DNA of 64,000 nt from Asparagopsis taxiformis (lineage: Eukaryota > Rhodophyta > Florideophyceae > Bonnemaisoniales > Bonnemaisoniaceae). Each line of letters begins with the position of its first letter. Position 1 is the stretch's first letter. The notes under the pieces were generated by a model that saw nothing but the letters and a program-made list of their open reading frames with translations, ran no database searches and was not told where the DNA came from. A program made the translations under genes and the position numbers. Positions 22,617 through 34,690 of this stretch are shown here, one piece after another. The stretch spans positions 1 through 64,000 of the forward strand of contig JALQPE010000004.1 of NCBI GenBank assembly GCA_030407315.1. The letters run 5' to 3'.

Positions 22617-23739
22617 TAGGGGGCGTTGATTCCACGTATGACATCCTACAAGAACGATACCACTGGAAAAACCAGATGGCAGACTGTAAAGAATTCGTGA
22701 AGCAATGTATCCACTGCTTGACAGCCGACAGTGGGGAAAAATACCCCGGCCACTGGCCGGTATAATACTCGCGACTAAGCCAAATGAAATTATTCACTTC
22801 GACTTTCTGTACATGGGAAGAGGAACAGGAGGTTTCAAATACGTTTTGGTAATCAAGGATAACCTGTCTGCATACACGTGGCTGTGTCCAGCAACCGAAG
22901 CCACGGCTGAAGTGGCCGCAACGAAATTAGCCCGTTGGATTGACACGTTTACATCAATGAAGATGTGGGTATCGGACCAGGCGTCTCATTTAAAAAATCA
23001 GGTTATGAAAAGGTTATGCGAGAACCACCACATCAGGCACCATTTTGTTACAGCGTATAGTCCTTGTGAAAATGGAACGGTGGAAAGATGCTGTCGCGAA
23101 GTACTACGAGCAACACGCGCACTTTTATCAGAGCTCAAACTGGCACCACAAGATTGGCCTGATGTTGTCAGTGCTATTCAGGTAATACTGAATGAGTCAC
23201 CAGTAATAAGGCTCGGCAGGGGAGATGATTTACAAGTTGGAACTCTGCTGCAAGATATGACTGGCCTTAAGCCGAATAGGACATCTGTGGATGGCAAGAT
23301 CCCAATACAGATTGGAAAGCGAGACTTACTATTGGACGAGTCCAGAGCGTTACAGCTTGTCAACATCGACAGCTTGCATAAGTGTATTGACAAGGTACTT
23401 CATGAAGTAGCAGAGAGGATATCCACAAACAGGGCGAGGCGAGTGAAACATCATAATCAGAAGACCAACGTAGTCTCTCCATCATTTTCTGAAGGTGATT
23501 TTGTTATGGCGCGAAGAGCACAAGACAAGGTTCATAAATTGACATTCAAATGGATCGGCCTGAAGAGGATCACAGGTGTAATCAATGAGCTGGTTTATGA
23601 AGTATCAGAACTACTGGGCAGCAAAAACGAAAATGTTCATGCTTGTAGACTAAGACTGTTTCAATGTGCCGAAGAGGGTACTGCAGTTTCAAGCGAACTG
23701 CTGGCACATGTAGCCCATACAGAAGCTCACTACGAATAA
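22617..23739 (+). pseudogene. gypsy A integrase core
   Basis: After the insert, CKEFVKQCIHCLTADSGE completes the zinc finger. The DDE core follows: HFDFLYMGRG (Asp 1), MWVSDQASHLKN (Asp 2) and YSPCENGTVERCCREVL (Glu). The C-terminal part has FVMARRAQDKVHKLTFKWIG, the GPY/F-like module. TAA at 23737 interrupts the link to the chromodomain-like tail. Confidence 0.85.
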
Positions 23740-24016
23740 GTACAAGAGTTTCTGGATATCAAAGTATTGGACGACAGTTATTTCATACTTGTCCAGTGGG
23801 AAGGACTCCTATATTTCATTGACCATACATGGGAGGCGATCAAAAGACTACATGAAGAAGTCCCGGAAATGGTAGGAACATTCTTGAAGGGAACAACAAA
23901 GAAGGCTTTAGCACGGCGTGCGAAACAGGTATACCTGGTATTTCAAGTATACTTGAAATACCGAACACGCAAACTGCCAATGATCGCAACTAACATTAAT
24001 TGCGAACATGGGGTGG
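23740..24016 (+). pseudogene. gypsy A chromodomain-like tail and PPT region
   Basis: YFILVQWEGLLYFIDHTWEA matches the chromodomain-type end of chromoviral integrases (V-x-WEG-L-...-TWE). It is followed by an ALARRAKQ basic end and GCGAACATGGGGTGG just before the 3' LTR, a short polypurine-like tract. Confidence 0.75.
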
Positions 24017-24319
24017 TGTAGCGAGCTACAGAGACGTTTGTCGCCTCTGGAACTGTAACGGTACGCCAAATAGTGATAGTAGATATGTAAGCCGGCCATT
24101 ATAGCAGACGGTAGAATAGAAGGCTGCAAAGATCCGACAGTATCAATCGTGCGGTTACAACTGCTGCAACATAGCAGAGGCGAGCAGAATACCACACATC
24201 ACGAAGCCTCCGAAAAAATTTAAGTAGGGCTAGAAAGGTAGAGCCTCCAAAAAAAGATAGAGGACTGTTCTATAAAGGGAAGCGAAAGTGCGTAGGGTGA
24301 AGCCCTGGATCTGTCTACA
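24017..24319 (+). repeat. 3' LTR of gypsy A
   Basis: 303 bp, TGTAGCGAG...TCTGTCTACA, followed by the duplication CGTC. Confidence 0.87.
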
Positions 24320-24460
24320 CGTCGTGAAATCATTGTTTGTGTTGCTGACCCACTCGCAAAAAAAGGAAAACCACAACTGGTTGAGAGGCCCAACAACAAA
24401 AATCCTCTGGCACACACAGCTGGAAGGAAGGACAAAATAGTCAACTCCGCAACGAAAATA

Positions 24461-25902
24461 AATGGGCAAGCGAGAGCCACTTTCTTGTTCAAAGACAGAT
24501 ATGGTTGGAACAAGAAGCGAGTCAACTTCTTCTGGTACAAAACCACCTACCATTTTTGAGCCAATATCACATCCCACACTTCAACGAATCAACCCGGCCG
24601 ATGCAGTTCGATTCTTACGGGAAAGACAATGATACGAGCTTGAAGTATCACAAAGGGAGAATGATGGACAGTCAATGCTGCCGACATCCTTCATGTAAGT
24701 TACATCTCTCAATTTGTCCTCGCCTACTGAAAGCAATGCATGGTTTCGGATACTTTGACAATATAGCACCAACCATAGAGCTCAAGAATCTTACCCAGAG
24801 GCACATAATGTAGTGTATACAGAACATTGCAGGGACACAAAATGAAGGAAAGATATGCTCCAGAAGAATTAACGCAGCAGTATCGAGTCTCAGAATGGAC
24901 ATGACCAACGAAGACGCAGGATGCAGAGTATATCAGCTCGCAGCCGACTTCGAAGAAAAGATGGACGAAATTGGATACACAGACTTTCTCGAAGCTAATG
25001 CCGAAATGGTGATCAAACTACTCGTCCAACGCTTTTATCCGCGAGCATTACGGGACTACATAATGGAATCATTTACTTACAATGAAGATCTCTGTACATA
25101 CTGGAAAGGATTTCTGGAGTATGCATCACAAAAAGCGAACAACTTGCAGGAAATGAGCGCAAGTATGCAACGTGCTGAACACTTCAGCAGCATCCACACT
25201 GGCTTCAATGGAAATCAAACGCATAGAAGAGAAGACAAACTGCGAAAAACAAGCAGACCAGGAAACAACAATCGAAAAAGTCAGACAAGAGACACCGTGA
25301 ATGACGTGTTAGAAGACAGTGAACTCCCAAAATGTCTGAACAAAGACTGCGACATGCGTCACTTCCTCCGAGACTGTAAATTGACACCATCAGAGGAAAA
25401 AACCGGCATCATAAGCAAATGGCGTGAACAGCGAAAAACACATATCGGCTCAAACGGCGGAGTTCGCGGAAACGACGCCGCAAGACACGTCAGGAGCTCA
25501 GGTAATGATTACAATGCCATGATTAACACTGTTTTTGCCGGAATAAAAAGCAGGCCAACATGCGCAGACATAGGCAGCTGCATAAATCTCATGCCTCCAG
25601 ACTTATTCAACACGCTTCTGTCAGCATGGGCGGAGATGCAAGTACAAAGACTGTATGTTCCTGTCAAATTTGAAATGGCTGCTAAGGAAGATGTCAGAGG
25701 GCAGATTGTTTTTGTTGAATGTGACAGTATCGTGACCTTGGACATTCAGATGAATGTCAGATATGCAACGTCAATAAATATTCGAAACTTCAAGTGGCAC
25801 TTCTCTTCCCAGAATGCTACTGATCCACTACTCAGCAGGGGATTACTCAAAGAACTTGGGCTAGATGCAAAGGAAGCAATAGCAGCTGCATGTGACAAAT
25901 AA
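24461..25902 (+). pseudogene. gypsy O Gag plus protease
   Basis: Decayed ATG 24461 region (MGKREPLSC; then FEPISHPTLQRINPADAVRF, matching the opening of A and B Gag) has several stops up to 24895. It then reads open: DFEEKMDEIGYTDFLEANAE, the zinc knuckle CLNKDCDMRHFLRDC (C-x4-C-x3-H-x4-C), and the protease core TCADIGSCINLMPPDL, where the usual S-D after DIG is S-C. Ends at TAA 25900 after AACDK. Confidence 0.8.
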
Positions 25903-26037
25903 AATGGTACATTCGACGCCAATGAGATTCATGAGAATGACAATTACGAATGTGGAAGTGTGGCAAGGCTGATATCAGAGAACGGAGTATATCATTGTGA
26001 TGACGGCATGGTTGACTAATGCGACGCTGAAGACGAC

Positions 26038-27339
26038 ATGTTCCTGGAATTGGGATGTGACAAAGAGGAAGATATAAATATGGCACTAAGCAAACTAGTG
26101 TCAATTGCAGAAAACAATGGACTATCCAAAAAAGTTAGCCAAGACATGCTTATGAGTCTCAATGAATACAGAGAAGTCTTCAAGATACGGTTAGGCAACG
26201 CCACCCGGCAAATATGGAACCAATGAAAGTCGAATTATCACCAAATGTCACCCCGATCCTCACTCGTACAAGGAGATACAGTCCAGAACAGCGAAAATAT
26301 CTATCCGCCTTCCTCAAGCGAGCACATGACTTTGGATTCATCAAGTCAAACTACAATACCACATGGGCTGCTGTTCCATTACTAGTGCTCAAACCGAAAT
26401 CAAACAAGTATAGCATCACATTTGACTACAGACCAGCCAATTCTGCGACGAGGCCAGTTGGATGGCCTATGCCGCACATAGACACTGAGTGTGCAGATTT
26501 TGCAGGAAGCAAGCATTTCGCTTCTATTGATTTCTGCTCTGGATATCGGCAGCTGCCACTTGAGGATACCAGTATGAACTCATTAAGTTTCATAACACAT
26601 GAAGGAATCTGGGCTCCCACTCGCACCCCGCAAGAAGCGAAGAATTCGGCTTCGAACTTCCAGTCAAGAGTCGAACCATGCTTTGAACAAATTAGAAGTG
26701 AAAGCTTGGCAAGATGACTTTATCTTGCACCACAGCACAGAGCAAGGCCTACTAGACCCACTAAGAACATTCCTAGACATCTGTCGTCAAAGGAACTTGA
26801 AAGTTTCGGCCATAAAGTGGACACTATATACCACTTCCATAAAATGGTGTGGGAGAATAATCGATGCTACTGGAATCAAGTTTGATACACGCAATCTCAG
26901 TAGACTTCAGAACATTCAAAATCCGGAAACAGCAGGTGAAATATCAAAATTCATCCACTGTCTACAGTGGATGTCATATTCGATACCTGACTTTGCAAAT
27001 CGGATCGAGCCACTTAAAAAGTTAGTAGAAGACGCATACAAATTGGTTGGAAAACGAACACGCAAATCAATTGCAAACTTACCTCTCTCCAAACTGTCAT
27101 GGGGCCGAATTCACATGAAATCATTCACGTCACTACAAGACAGCTTGTGCAAATCACTTAAGCTTGCAGATCCGAACCCAGAAAAACATATATGCATCTA
27201 TACCGATGCTCCCGACACACATTGGGCATTCGTTGTCACACAAAGTGACAGCAGCGAACTGCACAAGAATACTGTATCACAAATACATCAGCCACTCGCA
27301 TTCATAAATTCATCATTCAGAAACAACGAACTACACTGA
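26038..27339 (+). pseudogene. gypsy O reverse transcriptase and RNase H
   Basis: Three overlapping frames carry RT. 26214-26717 has FASIDFCSGYRQLPLED; 26599-27339 has AWQDDFILHHSTEQG, IKWCGRIIDATGIKFD and IHCLQWMSYSIPDFANR. It then reaches RNase H (CIYTDAPDTHWAFVV). Trp again replaces the aromatic Tyr/Phe before x-D-D. Frame change near 26690 and stops at 27337 and beyond make it inactive. Confidence 0.83.
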
Positions 27340-27584
27340 ACCACATTTGAAAAAGAAGGGTTTGCAGTTTATCAGATGTTCAAAAACTGGACTGTCTCCT
27401 TATCAGATAAAATGACACGCACATTTATACAGATCATTGGAATCTCCTCTTCATATTTAATCCTCTTTCAATTGAACCTACAATTGGCAGACACATCGTC
27501 AACAAGGTGCAGAGATGGGCACTGTACTTATCCAGATTCAAGTACTCTATTGAGTACATAGCAGGGGATGACAATGTTATGGCA

Positions 27585-28991
27585 GATGTCATGACAAGAT
27601 AGTTTTTTCGGATACAAAACGAACCGCAATACAACGATACGGGCGATAAGAAACACACTCCGAAACTCTGACATACTCCAATCACCTTTCATGGAAAACT
27701 TCATATGGCCAACGGTTGCGTCAATACGTCTGTCACAACAAAAATGCATAATCAACAAACCGGACAGTGGAACAATTCAATTGTATTAAGTTAATAAGGA
27801 CGGAATGATAATGGTGGGAGGAAAGATATGGATCCCAAATGATGACATTGAAATGCAATTGAAACTTCTAGTCATATCGCACTGTGGTAGTGGTGGACAT
27901 AGAGGTATTGAAGCAACGGAGAGCACTCTACAAGAACAGTATCATTGGAAAAATATGCGAAATGATGCAAAAGTATTTGTGCAGAGATGCATCCACTGCA
28001 CAATATCTAGAAGTGGTGAGCGAGTCCCGAGACCATTGGGACACAGTGTCCATGCCAAGAAGCCCAATCAACTTCTACACTTTGATTACTTGAATATGGG
28101 AAATGGTATCGAAGGAAAGAAATACGTGCTCATTCTCAAAGACAATTTATCAAGCTATGTATGGCTTTGTGCATCACGAAAAGCAGATGCTGATCATGTT
28201 GCAGAACAAATTATGACATGGATCAAGACTATTTTAGCTATGGAAATGTTTGTATCAGATAGAGGGTCTCACTCTAAAAAAAGTGTTGAGACACCTCGCC
28301 AAGGATCATCGCATCAATCATCATTTGTCACTGCGTACTCCCCATGGAGTAATGGATCGGTTGAAAGATGCTGCAGAGAAGTTTTGCGAACTACCAATGC
28401 CTTAATATCGGAAATGCGCATGGAACCTCAAGACTGGCCTTCAATCATAAACATAATACAACAAGTACTCAACGAGTCTCCATTACAAAGGCTTGGAAGA
28501 GAAATTGGTGGCACATACAGATCTCCGCTAGAGGTCATGACAGGTACGAAACCCAACAGGATGACTATCAGCAATAATATAGATGTCCAGGACACCATGA
28601 CATACACGAAATGCAAACAATTTTTGCACATTGACAAGTTGCAGTCATCAATTGACAGCATGCAAAAGTCAGGTGAGAAGTTGGTGAGAGAAAAAAGAGG
28701 CAGACAGGTTGCAGAACATAACAGGAAAACCAAACTGATATCTCCATCATTCACAGTCGGCGATTTTGTATTAATCCGTCGAGCATAGGACAAGGGCCAC
28801 AAGTTATGTTTCAAATTGATAAGTACGCAAAGAGTCACCAAGATTGTGAGTGATCTAGTATACTAGATGACGAGTATGGTGAACAACAAGACACAGAGAG
28901 TTCATGCAGTCAGAATTGTGCTGTATAGAAACGACTTGGAAAACACAAAGGTGTCAGAAGAGCTTGTCAGACATGCCACACATACAGAGAG
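27585..28991 (+). pseudogene. gypsy O integrase, cut by element B
   Basis: From 27805: IWIPNDDIEMQLKLLVISHC, GHRGIEATESTLQEQYHW, RCIHCTISRSGERVPRPLG (H-H-C-C), HFDYLNMGNG, MFVSDRGSHSKK, and YSPWSNGSVERCCREVL (D-D-E). SFTVGDFVLIRRA then runs into a stop at 28786. A further degraded piece ends ELVRHATHTESG at 28991, where element B inserted. The missing tail reappears at 34728. Confidence 0.83.
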
Positions 28992-29278
28992 TGGACAACT
29001 ATGTATATGTCTATACTTTTTACCTCCTGTGTCCTTCCTTTTCTTAGGATCGCTAGATTCCTTTTCTACTTATACTAATCTGTTGCACCTATCTGGTAAT
29101 ACATGATGCTCATGTTTTTGCATGACGCGTACTTGTGGTATTGCGTCTTGATGCATACCGATTATTAGGTGTTCAGTTCACCGTGTACGCTTACGTTTGA
29201 ACATGCAATTTTCAATATTTGCCGGTGTGCTACGAACGACACGAAATATATCCTGCAGTTCCAATTGGGCATGCTATA
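28992..29278 (-). repeat. 3' LTR of gypsy B
   Basis: On the minus strand it starts TATAGCATGCCC at 29278 and ends GTTGTCCA at 28992. The purine-rich GAGAAGAGCATTGGGGAAG directly upstream is the likely polypurine tract. The expected start TGTAGC has one change. Confidence 0.7.
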
Positions 29279-29314
29279 CTTCCCCAATGCTCTTCTCTGC
29301 ACCAAGAAGAGTAT

Positions 29315-30295
29315 TCATTCAGATATTCCTAAAATATTGCATGCGTTTGCACCGATCTTGGATGCTTTTTCCCTTTGAAGGTAAGAGTGTAACATTTGCG
29401 GAATGTCTTCATTCAAGCACAACAAAGGTTCCCATGTAAAATCAGCTTTGTCAGGCAATCCCTGCCATTCAACCCGCACGAAGATATCTTTCCCAACACT
29501 GCGTAGCGCATGTAATTTTTCCACTCCTTGAAATTGAGCTTCAGAATGTTCTACATGTTTCAAGAGGTCTTGTGAGACAGTTTTTCCTTGCAGTTCTGCT
29601 CTGTATAAGGTCAATCTTCCGGCGTGTACCTTCTCCGACTTTCCGTCAATTAATCCCGTCACTTCATAGACAAGGGGGTGGAGAACTCTGGTGATACGGC
29701 GAGGGCCAGTCCACTTAAAGAGCAATTTATGACCCTTATCCTGTGCCCGTCGAACGATGACCAAGTCTCCCTCGGTGAAACTTGGCGTAATGATATTGGT
29801 GTGGCTGTTGTGCGACTTGAACTTTCTGGATCGATCTGCGTCTATTCTTGTTGCCACGTCTTTGTAGATATTTTCCAGAGAATTTTGTAATTTTTCAATT
29901 TCCAATGTTTTCAAGATTTTCCTGCAATCCACACTTTTGTGATTTGTTACACCTGTGTACGAGGCAAGTGCTGTATCACGTATAGGACGTATACCTGTCA
30001 TAACTTGCAACGGAGTTCGCGTTGTTCCGTCCTCATTCTTGCCCAGCCGGGGTATAGGTGATTCGTTTAGCACCACTTGAATCATGTTGATGATCTTCGG
30101 CCAGTCTTGTGGGGCGAGCTTGAGTTCAGAGATAATCGCACGCGTTGTTCGCAAAACTTCACGACAACACCTTTCAATACTTCCATTCGCCCAAGGGCTG
30201 TATGCCGTCACAAAGTAATGTTTGATACTGCATTCATCCGCTATCCGCTTCATCACATCGTTTTTAAAATGACTGCCTTGGTCAGACACCCACAT
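29315..30295 (-). pseudogene. gypsy B integrase core and chromodomain-like tail
   Basis: MWVSDQGSHFKNDVMKR carries the second catalytic Asp and YSPWANGSIERCCREVL the Glu. DLVIVRRAQDKGHKLLFKWTG is the GPY/F-like module, and VRVEWQGLPDKADFTWEP the chromodomain-like motif. The frame is intact over 326 residues and ends at the stop before the polypurine tract. One frame shift separates it from the upstream zinc-finger block ending at 30298. Integrase joins the DNA copy to the chromosome; the tail may steer target choice. Confidence 0.87.
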
Positions 30296-30297
30296 GT

Positions 30298-31120
30298 CTA
30301 TTTTGGAGAATGTAGATATCCATTTGAGAGGCCTTCAGCAGCTACCTCGGCGGAAGCAGTTTTTAATGGGTATAACCAGGTGTAAGAGGATAAACCGTCT
30401 TTGATGAGGAGATTGTACTTCACCCCTTGTGCTTCGTGACCCATGAATAGAAAATCGAAATGGATAATTTCGTTACGTCTCGTTGATATCACTGAGCGGG
30501 CCAACGGTCTTGGGATTTTTTCTCCTGTTCTAGACGTCAGGCAGTGAATGCATGCCTTAACAAACTCAAAACAATCTTGCTTCAATGTTTTCCACCAGTA
30601 CCGTTCAGATGTTATACAAGTGGTAGCATCGCCTCCCCTGTGACCACTTCTTCCACAATATGAAATAACTAATATTTTCATTTGAAGTTCGAGGTCTTTT
30701 TCTGGTATCCAGATGTGGCCTTTGTGTTCCCAGAGCGGCTTTTTGTCAATGCTTACACAGGCTGGTCTTGACTCCGAGTATTTCATTTGAGATTTTTGTA
30801 CCTCGTCTACAGTAGGCCATGCGAAGTCCTTCCCAAACGGTGATTGGACTATGTCTTTGAACACGTCGCTTTTCTGAACTCGTCGTACAGAAGCTCTCTT
30901 TCCTCTGTATCCACTCATCCAGCGAGTCATTATATCTGGCATTATATTTTGGCACCCAGGAATGTGCTCTATAGTTTACGAAAACTTTGAGAGGTACAGG
31001 GCCCATCGCTGTACTTTGCTGACAATGTGCCTTCCCAATGCTGGTTCCAGGGATAGTGGGTTGAAAAAAAATAGTAAAATACGATGATCCGTGTACACGT
31101 GTACAGGTTTTTCGGTCATA
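30298..31120 (-). pseudogene. gypsy B integrase zinc-finger block and RNase H end
   Basis: Minus strand: after the RNase H end comes NIMPDIMTRWMSGYRGKR, then HIWIPEKDLELQMKILVIS. The HHCC finger follows (H-CGRSGHRG to CFEFVKACIHCLTSRTGEK). HFDFLFMGHE supplies the first catalytic Asp of the core. It ends in YLHSPK by a frameshift relative to the downstream core. Confidence 0.82.
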
Positions 31121-31129
31121 TGGAGGTAG

Positions 31130-32065
31130 TCAACCATTTTGAAAACTTGGAGAATAGCATACTTCTTTCTCGAAAGTCGACCAGTTCAGCTCTGCATTTT
31201 TGAAAGATGCGCTCAGAAAGGCGAGAGGAGAATGACTTTGCTCTCCTATTTCCAAGTTCAGATCGCTACTGTCACATTGTGTAACTACTGCTGCCCAGTG
31301 TGTGTCGGATGCATCAGTGAAAATACAGGTTTCCTTCTTTTCGTCTTGATGTGACAGGGTTACAGAGCTACGCAGGCTGTCTTGAATGGAGTTGAAAGCT
31401 TTCTCGTGTTCGCTTCCCCAAGACAGTCTGTCTAGCGCGATTGATTTGATTGACTTTGTCGTCCTTTTGCCTGTTTTATGGTATGCACGTTCTAGTACGT
31501 CTCGCAGTGGTTGCATTCTTTTTGCAAAGTCTGGTACTGCATGCGACATCCACTGTATACAGTATATGTACTGTGAAAGTTCTCCAGCAGTTTTTGGAGT
31601 CTGTACGTCTTTGAGCCCACTGAGACGTCGTAGGTCAGATTGTATTCCTTTGGCAGATATAACTCTGCCTCACCAATGCAGTTGTTTGGTGAACAGTATG
31701 CTCTTTCGAGCTGATATTTTAAGTCCATGCTTCCTGCAGATTGACAGGAATATCTCGAGTCCATTAAGGAGCTCTTCTTCTGTTGCAATATGCAGTGCGA
31801 AGTCATCTATCCATGCCTTGAGTTGGTGCTTAATTTCTTTGAACAAAGGTTGTACTTTGCATTGAAAGTTGCTTCCCGAATTTCTTCCTCTTTGGAGAGT
31901 CCTTAGGGACACCCATGTAGCCTCCGGAGTCATGAATGCGTGCGCTTCTTGCGTTTGTTCGTCAGCTGGCAACTGCCAATAGCCGCTTGGGAAATCCAGA
32001 GATGCGAATACAGTATTTTTGGCCATGTCTGAGCATTCACTATCCAAGTGGGGCATAGGCCACAC
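31130..32065 (-). pseudogene. gypsy B reverse transcriptase and RNase H
   Basis: Right of 31670: PMPHLDSECSDM, FASLDFPSGYWQLPADE, and AWIDDFALHIATEEE with Asp-Asp. A stop falls in the LHW-x-GRVIS motif near 31668. From 31549, SHAVPDFAKRMQPLRDVLER leads to RNase H (CIFTDASDTHWAAVVTQC, NWSTFEKE). The block starts abruptly at 32065 because the hAT insertion cuts RT between FDLRPVNAC and PMPHLD. Confidence 0.85.
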
Positions 32066-32066
32066 C

Positions 32067-32811
32067 AGACCCTATCAAAAATATATTTTTGAAAAGTTTT
32101 GAAAAGATCGAATCTGAATAAATTATTTTCCAGCATGGCCATGAAGAATAAATTATTTGAATAATTTTTATTATTCCCAGCGAATGTTCACATCTCATAT
32201 CGTCTTACTGGACGAGTTTATTCACTTCAGCTATGCTCCAAAACGTTCTGTTCGCGTGCAAGAACATCTGTGATTCGAAAGTAGATGGCAAAATGCTTCT
32301 ACGGCGGTCAGATAGGGCATACCCCGCTTTGGAAAATAGTCGTTCACAAATGTTAGATGCTGGCAACAGGAACCGCAAATCCAGATAACCTCCCGTAGAT
32401 CTACCATCCGAAATTCGTCGACGTTTCAAGGCCTTCTCAGCAAGCGAGATATCTGTGCAGTCATTTATATTCGGAGTCCTTGCGGTAGTGCTGCGTAAAT
32501 ATGCAACACTTGTCTTCTCCTCTGCTGATAGCATATCACCACGGCCGTCTAGAATCTTTACTACTGCAGATTCGAAAGTGGGGTCGAAAACAACTTTTCC
32601 TTTCAGTTTCGTTGAAGACATGACGGAATACAAAATTGGGAGCTGATTGTCGGCGGTAGGGAGCTCAAAACCTGTACAGGTTTCCACCGAGCAATACTAC
32701 TGAATTATTCAAGTTTGAAAATAAATTCTTCGAAGTTTTGAACCGAAATAATTTATTTTTGAAGAATAATTTAAATAATTTAAATCTGAATATATTTTTG
32801 AGACCCTCGGG
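32067..32811 (-). mobile_element. hAT-family derivative inserted in gypsy B
   Basis: Flanked by an 8-bp duplication GCCACACC (32059-32066 and 32812-32819), the hAT signature. Ends are imperfect inverted repeats: AGACCCTATCAAAAATATATT on the left, and the inverse of AATATATTTTTGAGACCCTC on the right. At 745 bp it keeps only the C-terminal part of a transposase, so it is a deletion derivative, not autonomous. Confidence 0.85.
32205..32687 (-). pseudogene. hAT transposase C-terminal dimerisation fragment
   Basis: The open frame lacks an upstream ATG; the first ATG is 32621. It contains LDLRFLLPASNICERLFSKA, the LP(A/V)-S...E.(L/V)FS core of the hAT C-terminal (hATC) dimerisation domain, followed by ALSDRRRSILPSTFESQMFL. 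The DNA-binding finger and DDE catalytic part are absent. The C-terminus is complete, ending at the stop at 32205. Confidence 0.88.
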
Positions 32812-32875
32812 GCCACACCATTGGTAACGTACATGCATTAACTGGTCGGAGGTCGAATGTCAGGCGGTATTTCTG

Positions 32876-34690
32876 CTAGCCCGGTTTCGCCACCAGTAAT
32901 GGAGCTGCTGCCCACGTGGCGTTTGGGTGTTTCCTTATGAAACCAAACTTTTCTGCTCGGTCGACGAATGATTTGATATACGCTCGCTGTGCCGGGGAGT
33001 AGTGCCTTACCTTAGTCTTAATCGGTATCGTTCCATCCCTCAGTTTGATTTTCATCGGTTCCACCTTTGCGGCTGGATCATTACCCAGCCTACATCGCAT
33101 TACATCCCTATATTCGGTCATGAGTCGTTGCAGTATTTGTTGGCCGTTTTGTGATATTCCATTCTGCACTGCATCCTGTATTAGTTTACTGCAGGATGCT
33201 TTGATTTCTTCAGGGGTGTCTGTTCCCAGCTCCATGTAGTTTTCCTCTTCCATTGTTTCGTCAGAAGTGTCTCCGTCTGAATGGAAAAGTCCGCGTGAAT
33301 CGTATAAGCGTGCGATAGTACCTTTTTCGTACTCTTCTTGAGGCATGATTTGTTCCACGTCGACGTCACTGTGGAATTTAGCACATGCAGCAGACAGAAG
33401 TTCTTTGGCATCGGTACCCAGCGCCGCAAGCAGCTGTCTTGACAATAATTGATCTTTCATCGGGCGAGATGCAACATAGGATGTGGTGTTGCGTAGTGTA
33501 AGCGAATTCCCATGTCTTATAAGCAGTTCTACTCCAAGTGTAACTTGCTTATCACATTCCACAAAGATTCTGTTGCCCCCAGAGTCTTGCTCTACCGCCA
33601 AATCATAACGAAGAGGTTTGGGAAACGTGCTTACTTTGATGTATGCACCGCACAATAACATCCTGTCTAGGAGTGTCGGACACATTAGATTAATATCTGA
33701 GCCAATGTCTGGACAAACCGCTGTTTTCTCCTTTCCCGCGAATATAGCCCGAATCGAACCGTCATCAGCATGCATATGCGGTACTGTCTTAAGAATCGCA
33801 ACCTTCGATGTGCTTACAGCCCTTTTGGATGCTCTGAGCTTAGAATATAATTCTCTTTTCAGCTCCGGCGAAGTGTTGTTGCAATACCGCAAGTAATGTT
33901 TTTCGTGATAGTCAGGGTTGAGGTAGTCCGGCGGCTCGCTTTTCTTTGTATTGCCGATACCTCCTACAGTTTGAGGATCGTACTCTTTCTTCGTGGTCTT
34001 GGAGCTTCGATGGCTACGGCTCTGTCGATTTCCGTTCGCGTTGGCTGCCCTGTGTGAACTTGCGGCCCCTTTCTCGATATATTCCGATTGTTTAGCGACA
34101 TATCGAAGAAATGCTTTCCAATCCGTCTGCAATGACTGAATGTAATTGAAGTCGTTTTTGACTTGTGCTTTCAGTGCATGCGGATACAAACGGTCGGCTA
34201 AAAGTGCTGTAGCCATTTTTGGATTATTGTCCTTGAATGTTCGGTATCCTACTTCTGCCATTCGCTTATCGAATTCGACTGCTAATTGATATACGCGTGC
34301 ACTTGCGTTGTGTATGTTATTATCCATTTTCAATCCGTTTAGGGCCGCTTCGATAACGGTAGAGTCTGGCTCGTCCGGTGTAGCTGCTCCAGCTATGTTG
34401 TCAATGACGTCCTTAATGTGACGGTCTGTCAATGAATCAATGTCGTTTGCTCCATCGATTTCATCGAAATATCCAAACGAGAACATAGAACGGAGTAATT
34501 CTGGATCAACGCTTATTTTGTAGGATGTTGGAACCATTGCAGCACCGTCTTTTTCTTTCTGTGCAATTTCCAGTTCATACCTCTCTCGGTCTCGTTTGAA
34601 GTTTACGGCCTCTGCGGGGTCAACAGATTCGAGTATTGGGTACTTGATAGGTTGGAAGATTGCGGGCTCCCGTTGTTTTTTCGGAGCCAT
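32876..34690 (-). pseudogene. gypsy B Gag, protease and RT start
   Basis: ATG 34690 (MAPKKQREPAIFQPI) was chosen because element A starts at the same point. The frame is open for about 600 residues. Gag includes KRDRERYELEIAQKEKDG. The zinc-knuckle position reads YLNPDYHEKHYLRYC, where both leading Cys of sister elements are Tyr, so RNA binding is doubtful. The protease core is VCPDIGSDINLMCPTL. RT begins at EPMKIKLRDGTIPI and reaches WAAAPLLVAKPG, ending at a stop at 32876. The RT text then continues to FDLRPVNAC before the hAT insert. Confidence 0.87.

Larger units (their letters stand above)
18647..24319 (+). mobile_element. Ty3/gypsy retrotransposon A, nested in O
   Basis: LTRs 18647-18975 and 24017-24319 begin TGTAGCGAGCTAC and end TCTGTCTTCA/TCTGTCTACA. 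The 4-bp duplication CGTC lies at 18643-18646 and 24320-24323. The internal region carries gag-PR-RT-RH-IN-chromodomain in Ty3/gypsy order. It is broken by a frameshift at 19212, stops at 20408 and 21548, a frame change near 21900, an insert at about 22358-22616, and a stop at 23737. It is therefore not autonomous. Confidence 0.88.
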
